A model generated the notes under the pieces. The model was not told the origin of the DNA and did no database searches. It was given only the letters and a program-made list of their open reading frames with translations. A stretch of DNA of 9,440 nt from JAXHUK01 sp034189725 (GTDB taxonomy: Bacteria > Chloroflexota > Dehalococcoidia > SZUA-161): contig JAXHUK010000122.1 of the NCBI GenBank assembly GCA_034189725.1, positions 1 to 9,440 of the forward strand, in the 5' to 3' direction. The translations under genes were made by a program, and so were the position numbers. The stretch's first letter is position 1. Every line of letters begins with the position of its first letter. This document shows, piece after piece, positions 1 to 5,988 of the stretch.

Positions 1-38
1 GCATACTTCTCGCAGTGCTTTTTCACAGGTAGTAACTC

Positions 39-362
39 CTAGTGAGTTGCTCCGCTGTAGTACAGTCCTACTACACCTATGATAACGAGGGCTGTAGAGA
101 CGGTTTTCAGTGTACTTACAGGCTCTTTAAAGTACAGGACACCGATGGCACTTATCAGCAGAATTCCCAGGCCAGCCCATATAGCATAGGCGATGCTCAC
201 ATCTATGCGTTTCAGGGCAAAGACAAAGGCGGTGAAGGAGAGCGCGTAAAAAACGAAGAGTAGTATGGAAGGAGTGAGCCTTGTGAACCCATCGGATAAC
301 TTCATGCAGGTGGTGCCAACGATCTCCAGTGCAATCGCCAGGGCCAGGTACAACCAGTGCAT
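39..362 (-). CDS. Small multidrug resistance (SMR) efflux protein, EmrE/Qac type
   Basis: This 107-residue protein is an inner-membrane, proton-coupled exporter of cationic compounds, and the family works as an antiparallel dimer. Four hydrophobic segments are visible at about residues 3-21, 32-50, 57-78 and 84-102, the standard SMR layout and length. The essential membrane-embedded glutamate is Glu13 (LEIVGTT, equivalent to EmrE Glu14). It is followed by MKLSDGFT and by the substrate-site stretch YAIWAGLG with Trp62. These features favour the Qac/EmrE drug-exporting subtype over the guanidinium (Gdx/SugE) subtype, and no guanidine riboswitch was recognised upstream. The ATG is preceded by AGGAGG (complement of 371-376) at 8 nt spacing. 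The gene is divergent from the radical SAM gene, and a perfect inverted repeat at 417-445 upstream may be its operator. Family assignment is firm; the substrate is not known. Confidence 0.95.
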   Translation of the reverse strand: MHWLYLALAIALEIVGTTCMKLSDGFTRLTPSILLFVFYALSFTAFVFALKRIDVSIAYAIWAGLGILLISAIGVLYFKEPVSTLKTVSTALVIIGVVGLYYSGATH

Positions 363-416
363 AAGGAATACCTCCTGAAGATGATATAGGTGCGATGGGA
401 GATGCTAGTTTATAAC

Positions 417-445
417 TGGTAAAGCGTCTTTATGATACTTTACCA
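417..445. promoter_or_regulatory. Perfect 8-bp dyad upstream of the SMR gene, candidate operator
   Basis: TGGTAAAG at 417-424 is repeated as its exact reverse complement CTTTACCA at 438-445, with a 13-bp spacer. The arms do not extend further. The centre lies about 70 bp upstream of the SMR start codon, where a repressor of the TetR, MarR or similar type would act. No regulator gene is present in the window. A weak minus-strand -10-like TTATAA lies at 410-415 beside it, without a good -35 box. Confidence 0.4.
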
Positions 446-559
446 TAATATTACAATATGCTTCGACTATCGAAAAGGCACCTGACGTTGTTACAGGAAT
501 ATGCAATAACTTTTGCGATAGACATAAAGAAACATCCTCTCGCTTTCATACGTAATATG

Positions 560-568
560 TGGTATACT
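560..568 (+). promoter_or_regulatory. Extended -10 promoter for the radical SAM gene
   Basis: TGGTATACT at 560-568 matches the extended -10 pattern TGn-TATAMT of housekeeping sigma factors. No convincing -35 box is present (TCGCTT at 17-bp spacing), as is common for extended -10 promoters. Transcription would start near 575, leaving a leader of about 70 nt that holds a small hairpin (AACCT 595-599 with AGGTT 606-610). Confidence 0.45.
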
Positions 569-631
569 AGTAGATTATTGAATTATCTGAAATGAACCTT
601 GCTATAGGTTTACATAGAAGACATCTGAAAC

Positions 632-638
632 GGGGGAG
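632..638 (+). promoter_or_regulatory. Ribosome binding site supporting the TTG start at 645
   Basis: GGGGGAG lies 6 nt upstream of TTG at 645. The protein reads as a typical family N-terminus (MKVLLLYPRYP) from this codon, so the TTG start is well supported. Confidence 0.65.
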
Positions 639-644
639 TTTAAA

Positions 645-2156
645 TTGAAAGTATTACTGCTCTATCCACGCTATCCCGACACCTTCTGGAGTTTCCGACA
701 CGTTCTCAAAGTAGTCTCTAAAAAGGCAGCGTTTCCACCTTTGGGTGCAGCAACTGTAGCTGCGATGCTTCCTGATACGTGGGAAAAAAGATTAATAGAC
801 TTGAATGTATCACCGCTAACCGATGAAGACATCAGGTGGGCTGACTATGTGTTTATCAGCGCTATGGTAGTGCAAAGGGAATCGGCGAGAGATATCATCA
901 AGCGATGTAAACGGCTGGAGACCAAGATTGTTGCCGGGGGGCCCTTGTTTACCAGCGAGCACGATGAGTTCGATGATGTAGACCACCTGGTGCTCGATGA
1001 AGCGGAAATTACCCTGCCCCTCTTCCTGGCAGACCTGGAAAAGGGCGATGTCCAGCACATCTATACGTCGAAAGAGCGCCCCGACATCAAGAAGACACCT
1101 CTTCCGATGTGGTCTATTGTCGACATGAAGAAATATACCACGATGAGCATTCAGTATTCCCGGGGGTGTCCGTATAATTGTGAATTCTGTGACATTGTGG
1201 TGTTGAACGGTCACACACCACGGACCAAGAGCAAAGAACAGATACTGGCAGAATTGGATGCATTATACGATCGAGGTTGGCGAGCTGGTGTATTCATTGT
1301 CGATGATAATTTCATAGGTAATAAACGGAAGCTGAAGCAAGAGATTCTGCCAGCCATGATCGAATGGCAGAAACGGAGAAAGCATCCTTTTACGTTCCTC
1401 ACAGAGGCTTCGATAAACCTTGCTGACGATGATGATTTGATGCAGTCAATGGTCAGAGCCGGTTTCGATACGGTGTTTATCGGCATTGAAACTATAAACG
1501 AAGAGAGCCTGGCCGAGTGCAGCAAGCAGCAGAATATCGAGCGTGACATGGTTGCATCGGTTAAGAAGATGCAGAACCACGGTTTTCAGGTACAGGGGGG
1601 ATTCATTCTGGGATTCGATAGCGACCCCATATCGATATTCAAGAGCCAGATCAACTTCATTCAGAACAGTGGTATCGTCACCGCAATGGTCGGTTTGCTC
1701 AACGCACCTCGTGATACGAGGCTATACCACCGCCTGAAAAAGGAGAACCGTCTGCTGGAGAATCCTACGGGTGATAATACCGATTGTACCATGAACTTCA
1801 TTCCCAAGATGGATCGCGATGTATTGATAAACGGATATCAACAGATACTGACGACGATCTATTCGCCAAAGCAGTTTTATAAACGCATACTTGTGTTTTT
1901 AAAGGAATATAATCCTCAATATAAAAAAAGAACATTTCCCATTAAACTTGGTCAGGTTCGGGCATTGTTCAGGGTCATGTGGCTTTTAGGTATCAGGAAT
2001 AAAGGTAGGGGACACTACTGGAAATTCTTTTTCTCAACCCTTCTGAGGTATCCTCGCTCATTCCCGTTATCCATGACTCTGGCTGTGTATGGATTCCATT
2101 TCCGGACAGTTGTTTACCAGTGTGTTGGTACATCAACTGAAGAGGCTTCGGCATGA
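645..2156 (+). CDS. B12-binding-domain radical SAM protein (COG1032, DUF4070-like C-terminus)
   Basis: This is a 503-residue cytoplasmic iron-sulfur enzyme. Residues 1 to about 145 form a Rossmann-like cobalamin-binding domain (MKVLLLYPRYP, FPPLGAATVAAMLP, KIVAGGP near 94-100). It lacks the DxHxxG cobalamin-ligand motif, as is usual in this subgroup. The radical SAM core starts near 165, and the 4Fe-4S cluster ligands are Cys175, Cys179 and Cys182 (CPYNCEFC). Later SAM-domain landmarks are FIVDDNF (217-223), FIGIET (278-283) and GGFILGFDSD (318-327). The C-terminal ~130 residues are basic and resemble DUF4070. The family includes the hopanoid methylase HpnP and many uncharacterised enzymes, so methylation of an unactivated carbon is a reasonable guess but the substrate is unknown. 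No isoprenoid or hopanoid gene is nearby to assign a pathway. Start is TTG with GGGGGAG 6 nt upstream. It seems monocistronic; the next gene begins 114 nt later after a hairpin. Confidence 0.9.
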   Translation: MKVLLLYPRYPDTFWSFRHVLKVVSKKAAFPPLGAATVAAMLPDTWEKRLIDLNVSPLTDEDIRWADYVFISAMVVQRESARDIIKRCKRLETKIVAGGPLFTSEHDEFDDVDHLVLDEAEITLPLFLADLEKGDVQHIYTSKERPDIKKTPLPMWSIVDMKKYTTMSIQYSRGCPYNCEFCDIVVLNGHTPRTKSKEQILAELDALYDRGWRAGVFIVDDNFIGNKRKLKQEILPAMIEWQKRRKHPFTFLTEASINLADDDDLMQSMVRAGFDTVFIGIETINEESLAECSKQQNIERDMVASVKKMQNHGFQVQGGFILGFDSDPISIFKSQINFIQNSGIVTAMVGLLNAPRDTRLYHRLKKENRLLENPTGDNTDCTMNFIPKMDRDVLINGYQQILTTIYSPKQFYKRILVFLKEYNPQYKKRTFPIKLGQVRALFRVMWLLGIRNKGRGHYWKFFFSTLLRYPRSFPLSMTLAVYGFHFRTVVYQCVGTSTEEASA

Positions 2157-2204
2157 GGATAGAAGCGAATCCGATGCAGTAGTAGATACAGCAACCAGAA
2201 CAGT

Positions 2205-2239
2205 ATCGGGCACTAGTCATTGTATATAATCGGGGCACT
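2205..2239 (+). repeat. Imperfect direct repeat flanking a TATAAT box
   Basis: ATCGGGCACT at 2205-2214 recurs as ATCGGGGCACT at 2229-2239, differing by one inserted G, with start-to-start spacing of 24 bp. The repeats bracket the TATAAT at 2225-2230. The second copy is also the left arm of the hairpin at 2229-2256. The arrangement suits paired regulator sites, but could be a local duplication. Confidence 0.35.
2225..2230 (+). promoter_or_regulatory. Consensus -10 box, candidate promoter for the MBL hydrolase
   Basis: TATAAT matches the consensus exactly. No -35 box is visible at 16-18 bp. Transcription would start near 2237, inside the hairpin at 2229-2256, leaving a leader of roughly 35 nt. 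A second -10-like TATACT lies at 2263-2268, too close to the ATG at 2271 but compatible with the in-frame ATG at 2283. Confidence 0.35.
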
Positions 2240-2256
2240 CAATCGAGCGCCCCGAT
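2229..2256. other. Strong GC-rich hairpin between the radical SAM and MBL genes
   Basis: ATCGGGGC (2229-2236) pairs perfectly with GCCCCGAT (2249-2256). Inside it, after one A-C mismatch, CTC (2238-2240) pairs with GAG (2245-2247) around an AATC tetraloop. No T-run follows on either strand, so it is not a textbook intrinsic terminator. It may end the radical SAM transcript weakly, protect an mRNA end, or be a protein-binding palindrome, since it overlaps the TATAAT at 2225-2230. Confidence 0.6.
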
Positions 2257-2270
2257 GAACTATATACTAT

Positions 2271-2924
2271 ATGTTGTGGGACATGCTACCTGTCGAAAAG
2301 GACGAACACATCCAAATTGATAGGCTCGAAACAGCGCCTTTCGGCACCAATGCCTATGTGATCGTGTGCTCAACCACAGGTGACAGCGTCTTGATCGATG
2401 CACCCGGGGAATCGGGCAGGATTCTGGAGCGGTTACGGGGGACTAATCCCAGGTATATCCTGATAACTCATGGCCATTTGGATCACCTCCTTGCCCTCAC
2501 CGAGATCAAGTCTCACCTTGCAGTTCCTGTCGCAGCTCATCCGTTAGAAGTCGAGGCGTTGCCGTCCACTGCAGATATACTGCTCGATGATGGAGATGAA
2601 GTACTCTTTGGAAATGTCAAGCTTAGAGTGTTGCACACTCCGGGGCATACACCGGGCAGTCTCTGTTTTCTTACAGGTCGTTATCTGATATCGGGCGATA
2701 CCCTGTTCCCCGGTGGGCCGGGCAAGACATCCACACCTGCCGATCTGAATCAAATAATCGAATCTATTACCACGAAGCTATTCAAATTGCCCGACGATAC
2801 CCGTGTATATCCCGGTCACGGTGATTCTACTGATTTGGGCAAGGAGAAACGGGAATTCGCGGCATTCTCCTCGCGGCCCCACGATCCTGCTCTGTGCGGC
2901 GATGTTCTGTGGCTCTCGTCGTGA
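2271..2924 (+). CDS. MBL-fold metallohydrolase, glyoxalase II-like
   Basis: This cytoplasmic hydrolase of 217 residues has the complete metallo-beta-lactamase metal set: the HxHxDH motif at His67, His69, Asp71, His72 (THGHLDHL), His126 (TPGHTPGS), Asp143 (SGDTLF) and His183 (YPGHGDST). It opens with the family strand PFGTNAYVI. The short form of just over 200 residues without a C-terminal helical domain resembles bacterial hydroxyacylglutathione hydrolase-like proteins, which act on thioesters, though many members have other substrates. The C-terminus (SSRPHDPALCGDVLWLSS) looks like a conserved tail of a subfamily. The start is uncertain: the ATG at 2271 has no Shine-Dalgarno sequence, and the in-frame ATG at 2283 (residue 5) is equally possible. 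It is convergent with the PIG-L gene, 21 nt apart. Specificity cannot be read from sequence. Confidence 0.9.
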   Translation: MLWDMLPVEKDEHIQIDRLETAPFGTNAYVIVCSTTGDSVLIDAPGESGRILERLRGTNPRYILITHGHLDHLLALTEIKSHLAVPVAAHPLEVEALPSTADILLDDGDEVLFGNVKLRVLHTPGHTPGSLCFLTGRYLISGDTLFPGGPGKTSTPADLNQIIESITTKLFKLPDDTRVYPGHGDSTDLGKEKREFAAFSSRPHDPALCGDVLWLSS

Positions 2925-2945
2925 ATGACAACTGAAGGTATGGGG

Positions 2946-3641
2946 TTAATACAGCATCTCTGCCCTGTGGAATGCCTCTGCTAACTCGAAATCCTGTCCC
3001 TCAGCCATCGTTGCGCAGCGCATTCGGAGCCAGTTTTCTATCTCCGGGAAGGGTGCGTGTTCCAACTGGCTCTTGTGGCAGCGCAGGGCAGCCAGCTTGA
3101 GTTCGAAGGTATCGGTAATGTCGGAGTAGTAGTTCATGTCCTCCGAAGCCCAGAACAGGATCTCCTTGACGTTGTGTGGGGGAAGACCGTCGATCATAAA
3201 CTCAGGGTACGCAAGATGGTCTCTGGCATAGGGAAATACTGCATCCAGGGTGACCTGGCCGGTGATGCGGTGGTCGCGATGCCAGAGGTAGCGGCGATAG
3301 GGATCTGATGTCACCACGGTCTCAGGGCGGTACATTCTTATCAGGCGTACGAGCTGTTTCCGGAATTCGTAGGTGTCCTCCAATCCCTGGTCGGGATGGC
3401 GCAGGAAGATGACTTCTCTCACTCCCAGCACCTTGGCTGCGGCCAGTTGCTCCTGCTCCCGGATCTTCGCCAGTTTCGCAGGATTCATGTTGACATCGCT
3501 TGTTCCTTTGTCGCCATTGGTGCATACTACATATACAACCTCTTTGCCCTCTCTTACCCAGCGAGCTACTGTTCCAGCAACGCCGAACTCTGCATCGTCG
3601 GGGTGAGGGGTGACTACCATTACCTGAGCCGTATCTACCAT
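2946..3641 (-). CDS. PIG-L family (LmbE-like) N-acetylglucosamine deacetylase
   Basis: This 231-residue zinc hydrolase belongs to the family of MshB, BshB and PIG-L, which remove the N-acetyl group from GlcNAc conjugates. The N-terminal strand leads into TPHPDDAEFG, giving His13 and Asp16 as zinc ligands and Asp15 as likely general base. The third zinc ligand is His124 in WHRDHR (120-125). DDAEFG resembles bacillithiol-type BshB enzymes (DDAEIG) more than MshB. Length fits the family. The ATG has GGAG (complement of 3650-3653) 8 nt upstream. It is divergent from the tandem GNAT gene, with 105 bp between the two start codons. With that gene and the MshA-like glycosyltransferase it suggests a sugar-conjugate pathway. 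Fold and chemistry are confident; the substrate is inferred. Confidence 0.92.
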   Translation of the reverse strand: MVDTAQVMVVTPHPDDAEFGVAGTVARWVREGKEVVYVVCTNGDKGTSDVNMNPAKLAKIREQEQLAAAKVLGVREVIFLRHPDQGLEDTYEFRKQLVRLIRMYRPETVVTSDPYRRYLWHRDHRITGQVTLDAVFPYARDHLAYPEFMIDGLPPHNVKEILFWASEDMNYYSDITDTFELKLAALRCHKSQLEHAPFPEIENWLRMRCATMAEGQDFELAEAFHRAEMLY

Positions 3642-3672
3642 GAAGCAAGCTCCATTTCCCTGAGTTCGCTAT

Positions 3673-3706
3673 CAATTGTACACTATACATCAAGCTGCTA
3701 CAATTG
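3673..3706. promoter_or_regulatory. Inverted repeat in the divergent PIG-L/GNAT intergenic region
   Basis: CAATTGTA (3673-3680) and TACAATTG (3699-3706) are exact reverse complements separated by 18 bp. They sit mid-way between the two divergent starts, around a -10-like TATACA at 3684-3689. This could be a shared operator. Each arm contains CAATTG, itself a palindrome, which raises the odds of coincidence. Confidence 0.25.
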
Positions 3707-3746
3707 GCCACAAGGTAAAAACGCAGAGACTGCCTGCTGCCGGATA

Positions 3747-4679
3747 ATGAGCGACGTTAACTATACGATCAGAACCTATCGCCACAGTGACTTCACGAGC
3801 TACGTCCAGCTCCACATCGACGCCGAGAGAGCGGATAAAGCTGGGTGTTATACCTCACCACGATCGCTGAACGAGAAGCTTGATCGGCCAGGCTTTCACC
3901 CTGAAAATAATCTTTTTGTGGCGGAAACAGAGGGAGCTATTGCAGGCAGCCTGGACATTGTGGTTGAGCTGGGCATCGGGCGTGTTGTGGCCAACTGCCT
4001 GGTACACCCGCAGCACCGCAGGAGGGGTTTGGCAACACGGCTGCTACGCGAAGCCGAGCAACGGGCTTCTGAGATGGAAGCAAGGGTGGTTCAGGGAAGC
4101 ATCGCAGAGGGCAATGTTGCTGCGAAGAATCTGCTAAGCGGGTTGAGTTTTAACTATGTGCACCGCTTCCTCGAATTGAGTCTGGATATATCAGAAGCTC
4201 ATTGGGTTGCTGCCACACAGGTTTCATACCGCTGCCGTCATCTGCAACGCGGTGAAGAACCGAGCCTGGCTGAAATTCAGAATCGCTGCTTCATGGACAC
4301 CTGGGGATATCATCCCAACACTGTTGAAGAGATCACGTACCGCGTTGGTATGAGTGATTGCTGCCATGAAGGCATATTCATGGTCTGCGAGAGTGAGCAG
4401 CCTGTCGGCTATTGCTGGACGATAGTAGGTGCCGGTGAGAACGTGGCTCCGGGTGCCAGGAAAGGCCGAATCCATATGCTTGCCGTTGCCCGGGAGTATC
4501 GGGGCAAGGGATTAGGCAAAAGTGTGCTTCAGGCAGGATTATCTTATCTGGCAAGCCGTGAAATTGGAACCGTTGAGCTGAGTGTTGATGCCGGGAACCG
4601 GGAGGCCATGGCGCTCTACGAGTCCTTCGGGTTCAGGGTGCAATCGGCCACCGACTGGTATGAGAAGGCGCTGGTCTAG
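3747..4679 (+). CDS. Tandem GNAT N-acetyltransferase, MshD-like architecture
   Basis: The 310-residue protein has two fused GNAT domains, the arrangement and length of mycothiol synthase MshD and related tandem acetyltransferases. Domain 1 spans about 6-147, with acetyl-CoA pyrophosphate-loop motif RRRGLA (91-96). Domain 2 spans about 160-307, with RGKGLG (252-257) followed by the DAGNREAMALYESFGF signature (281-296). Both motif A copies are intact, so neither domain is obviously dead, although in MshD only the C-terminal domain is catalytic. The open frame continues upstream to 3396, but that part is antisense to the PIG-L gene. ATG 3747 directly precedes the first beta-strand (YTIRTYRHSDF). 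Its Shine-Dalgarno is weak. No MshD-specific residue was checked, so the acceptor (an aminosugar thiol, or an unrelated amine) is unknown. Confidence 0.88.
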   Translation: MSDVNYTIRTYRHSDFTSYVQLHIDAERADKAGCYTSPRSLNEKLDRPGFHPENNLFVAETEGAIAGSLDIVVELGIGRVVANCLVHPQHRRRGLATRLLREAEQRASEMEARVVQGSIAEGNVAAKNLLSGLSFNYVHRFLELSLDISEAHWVAATQVSYRCRHLQRGEEPSLAEIQNRCFMDTWGYHPNTVEEITYRVGMSDCCHEGIFMVCESEQPVGYCWTIVGAGENVAPGARKGRIHMLAVAREYRGKGLGKSVLQAGLSYLASREIGTVELSVDAGNREAMALYESFGFRVQSATDWYEKALV

Positions 4680-4693
4680 TCGGTAGTCGGTAG
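4677..4693 (+). repeat. Tandem 7-bp repeat supplying stops in three frames
   Basis: TAGTCGG occurs at 4677-4683 and again at 4684-4690, followed by TAG at 4691-4693. The first TAG is the GNAT stop codon. Because the unit is 7 bp, the three TAG triplets fall in three different frames. This may be a slippage duplication at the gene end. Confidence 0.5.
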
Positions 4694-4720
4694 GGTGGGT
4701 GCAGCGCAGCGTAACCCACC
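4694..4720. terminator. Hairpin between convergent genes, candidate bidirectional terminator
   Basis: GGTGGGT (4694-4700) pairs perfectly with ACCCACC (4714-4720) around a 13-nt GC-rich loop. It fills most of the 51-bp gap between the convergent tandem GNAT and glycosyltransferase genes, where a terminator for both is expected. No T-run follows on either strand, so intrinsic termination is not assured. The wording (GTGGGT, CAGCGCAGCGTAACCCACC) resembles a palindromic element I recall from intergenic regions of many bacterial genomes, so it may be a dispersed repeat used as a terminator. Confidence 0.5.
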
Positions 4721-4730
4721 ACCAATCACA

Positions 4731-5936
4731 CTAGCTGTTGAGTACCGCCCGGTACTTTGCCAGGATGGCGTCGGTGATATTTGACCAGTCGAATCTGCTC
4801 ACCGAGGCCCGTATCGAATCCGCGGAGTCAGCATGAGCATCTGCCCGGGAAAGAGCTGCCGCTATGCTATCAGCGAGGTGAACTGGGGTGTTGCTGTTCA
4901 CCAGGTAGCCATTCTGTCCATGGCAAATGACGCTCTCCATTATGCCTACTCGGGTTGCCACAACAGGGGTCCCGCATGCCAGCGACTCCAGTGCCACCAG
5001 GCCAAAACTCTCGTAGAACGAGGGCATAACACAGACATCGGCAGCACTATAATACGTAGGGAGGTCATCCTGCGGCACGCTGCCGACAAATGTGATGGCA
5101 TCTTCTATCTTGAGCATGTGGGAGAGGCTACGCAGTTCTTCACTCTGCCCCTCCTCACCTCCAACAACGAGCAGTTTAACATTGTGCCCCGTATCCAAAC
5201 GGGGTAGAGCCGTAATCAATCTGTCGATACCCTTCAATGGATCGACACGCCCCACGAATAACACGATGGAATCACCATTGAGGCCGAGATGCCGGCGTGC
5301 AAGCTCTCTGTCCATACGCTGGAACAGGTTCATGTTCACACCGCAGGGAACCACGCTGGTTTTTTGAGAAGAAGCCCCATAGTAACGTATCAGGTCTCTC
5401 TTTTCCTGCTCTGTTGCCGCGATGACCAGATCACAGTCACGAACCAGCTCTCTTTCGGTAACTATACGCAGGTCGGGTTCGTCCTCACCGATCCCGATAC
5501 TGTTCTTCACTGCACCCAGCGTATGGAACATTGTGACATGGGGAGTATTCCACCATACCTGTATGTATCTGCCGAGCCAGCTCGATAACCAGTAGTGGCT
5601 GTGTAGTACATCATATTGCAGACCGTTGTTCTTGCGGAAGTTCTCCATGGAGCACGCCATATTGGCAAGATACGCATAAAGCACCAGCTTGTCCATATAT
5701 TCGACGTCCCCGACCTGGAGGTGAATAACGCGCACATTTTCACTGAGTTCCAAAATCTGATCATCTATGGGGTCATGGGCGCGGGTGTAGATATCAACCA
5801 GATGTCCTCGTGCCCCCAGTTCGTGAGCAAGCTCACGTATGTATATACTCATGCCCCCGGTGTCCCTGCTCCCAATCTTGCCTACGGGGCAGCTATGGAC
5901 ACTGAGCATAGCTATTCTCAATCGCTCCACCGTCAT
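4731..5936 (-). CDS. GT4 glycosyltransferase, MshA-like
   Basis: This 401-residue retaining GT-B glycosyltransferase has an N-terminal acceptor domain up to about residue 200 and a C-terminal nucleotide-sugar domain (VLFVGRVDPLKGID from 225). The catalytic EX7E motif is Glu309 to Glu317 (ESFGLVALE), followed by ACGTPVVAT. The N-terminal half closely resembles MshA, which joins GlcNAc from UDP-GlcNAc to inositol 1-phosphate: LSVHSCPVG (11-19), DTGGMSIYI (25-33), HSHYWLS (112-118) and HTLGAVKN (138-145). Related bacterial GT4 and sucrose-phosphate-synthase-like enzymes share parts of this pattern, so MshA function is likely but unproven. The ATG has GGAGGA (complement of 5946-5951) at 9 nt. It lies 52 nt downstream of the CelD/FemAB-like gene in the same orientation, probably one transcript from the promoter at 6984-7012. 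Confidence 0.88.
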   Translation of the reverse strand: MTVERLRIAMLSVHSCPVGKIGSRDTGGMSIYIRELAHELGARGHLVDIYTRAHDPIDDQILELSENVRVIHLQVGDVEYMDKLVLYAYLANMACSMENFRKNNGLQYDVLHSHYWLSSWLGRYIQVWWNTPHVTMFHTLGAVKNSIGIGEDEPDLRIVTERELVRDCDLVIAATEQEKRDLIRYYGASSQKTSVVPCGVNMNLFQRMDRELARRHLGLNGDSIVLFVGRVDPLKGIDRLITALPRLDTGHNVKLLVVGGEEGQSEELRSLSHMLKIEDAITFVGSVPQDDLPTYYSAADVCVMPSFYESFGLVALESLACGTPVVATRVGIMESVICHGQNGYLVNSNTPVHLADSIAAALSRADAHADSADSIRASVSRFDWSNITDAILAKYRAVLNS

Positions 5937-5988
5937 GAAACTCTATCCTCCACTGGTTCCAATTCATACATGCATTGAAAGGGTGTGG

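Noticed and set aside
33..48. Hairpin AACTC/GAGTT at the end of the SMR gene as terminator
   Set aside because: The stem is only 5 bp, overlaps the stop codon and is not followed by a T-run.
377..644. Cobalamin or guanidine riboswitch between the SMR and radical SAM genes
   Set aside because: No B12-box-like conserved core or guanidine-motif structure could be recognised; only a small hairpin (595-610) and the 417-445 dyad were found.
816..1214. 132-codon reading frame antisense to the radical SAM gene
   Set aside because: It is fully covered by a strongly supported gene on the other strand and shows no recognisable domain or ribosome binding site.
3322..3711. 129-codon minus-strand frame overlapping the PIG-L gene
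   Set aside because: It is a frame-shadow of the PIG-L coding sequence on the same strand, with low-complexity Arg/Ser/Gly composition.
3396..3746. Upstream extension of the tandem GNAT reading frame to an ATG at 3396
   Set aside because: The extension is antisense to most of the PIG-L gene, has no GNAT homology, and the beta-strand start of the GNAT fold immediately follows ATG 3747.
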